A DNA stretch of 22,363 nucleotides. Source: Smittium culicis. Its lineage: Eukaryota; Kickxellomycota; Harpellomycetes; Harpellales; Legeriomycetaceae. The stretch is taken from NCBI GenBank assembly GCA_001970855.1, contig LSSN01001411.1, positions 1 through 22,363 on the forward strand, written 5' to 3'. A program made the position numbers and the translations under genes. The notes below the pieces were generated by a model. That model was not told where the DNA came from and did not search any database. It saw only the letters and a program-made list of their open reading frames with translations. Positions 19,784 through 22,363 of the stretch are shown one piece after another; positions within the stretch are counted from its first letter, which is position 1; the number at the start of each line of letters is the position of its first letter.

Positions 19784-21525
19784 TTTGGAGTTATTTGTGA
19801 GTTTTTGAACATTCAGGGATGATATTAAGAATTATAAAAATAAAAGTCTATTGTAGTTAATTATTTATGTAGATGTTGCTGTTGCTGTTATATATATTAT
19901 ACTTTAGTGGGTATAGTTCCAATTATGCGCCAATGTACTTTTGCAGTGGTCGAGTAACGGGGTTTCTGGATCCGTTTTAGTTTGCTTACGGTTAATCTTG
20001 AATCAGTAATGGTCAATTCGCAATCGAATTAACAAATTGTTTAAAATATTTCACGCAGGAATGAAGATAGTTTAAAATATTGACTCTTAATCTCAAAAAT
20101 AATTAAAACAGGTTTATTAATTGCACGACTTTTGGATAGCAATATAATAATAATGGTGCGAAGACTGCCAAAAAAAGTTGCTTGCAGTTTTTAGTAGTTC
20201 TTAAGAACTATAATTGATGTTAATTACTAAGTAAAATGTTATAAGAATAGTGCATATTAACACAAAATGTTATTAAGATGATCTAGGATTCTCTAAAGGC
20301 CTCGACTCGAATATTTATATATTAAAATATCTCACAAAGAGACAAACATTAAAATTTATAAAAAATAGGACTAAATATGCTTATCATGAGCGTAATGTGA
20401 CTACATTACACTATACAATTACATTCGACACAATAGTAGCCAAATGAGCGCTAATTTATCTATAGAAAAATCCCGTTAAATTTCTATAACAATTAGTTAC
20501 CTTTTTTTTTTTTTCAAACCTTCTCCTCATCTGAATTTATACCTGACAATCTATTGAATTATTTTTTCATGAATTTAAATGTTAATATGAAGCATAATTG
20601 AAGTGACTAAACAAAAATGATTTGTCTGCATATTTGAAAGGGGAGCAATCTTTTGTTCAATAACTATTTCTTATATACTGGGAACTATTTAAAAAAACTA
20701 CGCATTTAGCCATAAAGGGTTGCAGTTTATTAAATTACATAATTTATAATTACCCAAACATAAAAAATAATTTATTTAGCAAATAATATTTTATAACTGA
20801 AATAAGAAACTAGTCTAAGAAAAGCCCCATAATATTTTGGCCAATAATAATAACAAACTTATCATATTTAGCCCAATAGCTATAAACAGTTAAAAAATGC
20901 ATTCTTTGTTAGGCTTATCCAGCTCAACGCACTTTAATTCAGTGAATTCAGTGAAAATATCAGACATCTAGTTGAAGTAGAAGCTCATTAATACTTCCTT
21001 TTATAATACCACAATAGAGGAGAGCGATTTTGACGCAACATACGCTTGATAAGGTTAAGTGATTCCTCATATTGGCCTTGGACTAAAGTACTATCCAGAT
21101 TGAATCAAATTTCCCACCAAGATAAATTATTATTTATAGCGCTATCTATCAGTAAAGTGCCACATTTGAAAAAGCGTGACTTAAAATTTAACTTGAATTC
21201 TTGTTTATTTTGGGAAATATTATAATGTAGTTTAAAGTGTTTTAACTTTTATTTTTGTGATTATGTAGCGAACAATGGTATTTTATTCAGAGCACCATCT
21301 AGGAACCATTTCCAAAATACTAAGAGAATTCGAGAAATGATTAGCAGAAGTTAATCTAGTATTTACATGCTGGTTACTTAGTTGCAATATTATATATTAT
21401 AGCATTTAACATAGTACCTCTTCAAGATGGGTTTCATAGATCAGTAGCTATAAAGAAGCAATTTTAGCCATACAATAGTATTTTATTTACAATTAATGTG
21501 CAGTATGCTATAGTTGATAAATACT
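19784..21525. other. Intergenic between membrane-protein gene and second MITE
   Basis: The left end is the membrane-protein promoter, with GTTGCT twice at 19875-19886. A perfect 16-bp palindrome lies at 20195-20210 and a run of 13 T at 20502-20514. GC is around 30-35%, higher than in the AT block, but no frame is long or gene-like on either strand. I found no tRNA or transposase. Confidence 0.45.
20195..20210. promoter_or_regulatory. Perfect 16-bp palindrome upstream of the membrane-protein gene
   Basis: TAGTTCTTAAGAACTA is its own reverse complement and lies about 410 bp upstream of the ATG at 19783. A related TTCTTAAGAACTA occurs at about 10983-10995 in the AT block. It may be a binding site for a homodimer; no factor is assigned. 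Confidence 0.35.
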
Positions 21526-21688
21526 TTAATCCTATCCCGCGCGGTAGACTGTTTTTGATCTGCCAAGTCTAGCCAACTGGATTCGATAAAAATGATATAA
21601 TTTCGAGATAATAAAAAGCATTGGCTTTGATGTATAATACATGCAAATAATATATTTAATTATAAATCATAACCGAATCAATAAATTC
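21526..21688 (+). mobile_element. PiggyBac-like MITE copy 2, right end missing
   Basis: TTAA at 21526-21529 is followed by TCCTATCCCGCGCGG and then the shared GCGGTAGACTGTTTTTGA. The interior is diverged but collinear with copy 1: the word AATCAATAAATT lies 149 bp from the TTAA start in copy 1 (18742) and 150 bp in copy 2 (21676). Similarity stops right after that word. The expected last 30-odd bases and the closing TTAA near 21720 are absent, and different sequence (the 21-bp array) takes their place. The break is either a nested insertion or a deletion. Confidence 0.55.
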
Positions 21689-21690
21689 AC

Positions 21691-21903
21691 TTACAGGGTT
21701 TTCCATTCTATTTTGCAAAAGCTGCCGTCTATTTTGCACAGCACGTAAACGATTTTGCACAGAAAGTTTTCGCTTCGCGTTTCAAAAATTTTTTTCATGA
21801 AATTACGTAATTTTGCCCAAACAATTTTGCAAAATGTAATTTCAATTTTGCACACGTCTAAAACAATTTTGCAAAAGTTGATTTTGAATTTGCAAATTTG
21901 TTT
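21691..21903 (-). other. Stop-free frame of Cys-Lys-Ile heptads across the array (probably not a gene)
   Basis: Read on the minus strand, the array is open from just after a TAA at 21906-21904 to a TAA at 21693-21691. It gives heptads such as CKIVLDV, CKIEITF, CKIVYVL and CKIDGSF. The residue before each Cys is hydrophobic (F, V or L) and the Ile codons vary (ATT, ATC, ATA). There is no ATG at the beginning, only one inside. A TACTAA branch-like word at 21909-21904 with TTTTAG at 21863-21858 could mark a spliced exon, but no donor was found. Since 21 is a multiple of three, a DNA-level repeat would give the same effect. Confidence 0.2.
21694..21894 (+). repeat. Phased 21-bp array of ATTTTGCA motifs, probable transposon subterminal repeats
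   Basis: ATTTTGCAMA-type words start at 21710, 21731, 21752, 21810 (ATTTTGCC), 21824, 21845, 21866 and 21887 (AATTTGCA), all on the plus strand. Within each sub-array the spacing is exactly 21 bp, two helical turns; the bases between are not conserved. The two sub-arrays are split by about 60 bp holding TTCGCTTCGCG and the palindrome AAATTACGTAATTT (21800-21813). The array begins where MITE copy 2 breaks, and the junction reads TTA then CAGGGTTTTCC. TA followed by CAGGG fits the terminus of a pogo/Tc1-mariner-like element with TA duplication, or a hAT-like end (inference). Cooperative protein binding would explain the phasing. Confidence 0.5.
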
Positions 21904-22363
21904 TTAGTAAGGAATTGAAGAAATAAAAGCACCAAAGTATACCTTATAAACACTACACCCTTTCTTTTTTTTATGCTTTCTCATTTTTATCCTTTCTTAT
22001 ATTTATTTTTTATAAAAAAAGATAAACCTTACAACAAAAAAAGTCATCTATAAAATTATAATCCATTTTCTTAAAATTACACAAGTTTTATAGTGATAAG
22101 AACAGTGCGAAAACAGTTTATCTTTATATTTAATTAAATCAAAAAATAAAATATATCACAAATTAGTCATTAATTCCCAAAAAAAATTGGATTTCGAATT
22201 GGAAATATATTTTTTTTCAAGTTTAAATTATTTTGAATGCTTTATATTATTATTTTTTTCTCGATCTTAACACCAGCTTAACTTCATTTAGAATAAACAT
22301 AATTTTTTTTGTTATATTTTGGATTTCTTTTTCGCTTGAATTAAAGGTGCTAAATAAATCAAG
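21895..22363. other. AT-rich, gene-free right edge
   Basis: No ORF, repeat unit or RNA gene was recognised. T-rich and A-rich tracts dominate and GC is about 20-25% by eye. If the array is a transposon end, this would be the interior or flank of that element, with the other terminus outside the window. Confidence 0.35.

Overview
The window looks like nuclear DNA of an AT-rich fungus. The best evidence is an intronless gene (1230-2630, minus strand) for a 466-residue protein with a MATA-type HMG box. Its box carries the PRPPNAFILYRK signature and the HQKMYPDYKYKPRK tail typical of fungal mating-type and sex-related regulators such as fission yeast mat-Mc and Ste11. I cannot fix the lineage from sequence alone: Taphrinomycotina, a yeast-like ascomycete, or another AT-rich fungus with many MATA_HMG genes (for example Glomeromycotina) all remain possible. 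No bacterial operon structure, rRNA, convincing tRNA, CRISPR array or virus was seen.

Layout. At the left edge is the 5' part of a minus-strand gene (1-481) that runs out of the window, coding a basic, unrecognised protein. Upstream of it on the same strand is the HMG-box regulator. Just upstream of the HMG start lies a pair of 26-bp direct repeats, each holding a palindrome shaped like a heat-shock element. From about 2.75 to 7.1 kb the DNA is intergenic, starting near 38-40% GC and falling slowly. It holds only one weak ORF (4282-4608) and a perfect 18-bp palindrome. From about 7.4 to 18.3 kb is an 11-kb gene-free block of roughly 80-88% AT by spot counts, with microsatellites, homopolymer runs and one strong hairpin. 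This could be a heterochromatic island or a centromere-like region.

GC content rises again abruptly near 18.36 kb. The right-hand part holds an unrecognised four-helix membrane protein (19217-19783, minus) between two collinear, diverged copies of a short transposon. The first copy (18593-18789) is complete, with TTAA at both ends and imperfect inverted termini, which marks it as a piggyBac-like MITE. The second copy (21526-about 21688) loses its right end at the point where an unusual array begins: eight copies of ATTTTGCA-type 8-mers, mostly spaced exactly 21 bp apart (21710-21894). That array looks like the subterminal repeats of another mobile element nested in the MITE. It also reads on the minus strand as an open frame of Cys-Lys-Ile heptads. 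It is the least explained structure in the window.

How the parts work together. Nothing shows that the three genes form a pathway. The HMG protein is probably a transcription factor for mating or development, and the two tandem minus-strand genes at the left have separate promoters. The right end is a small mobile-element nest next to the AT-rich block, which fits a heterochromatin border.
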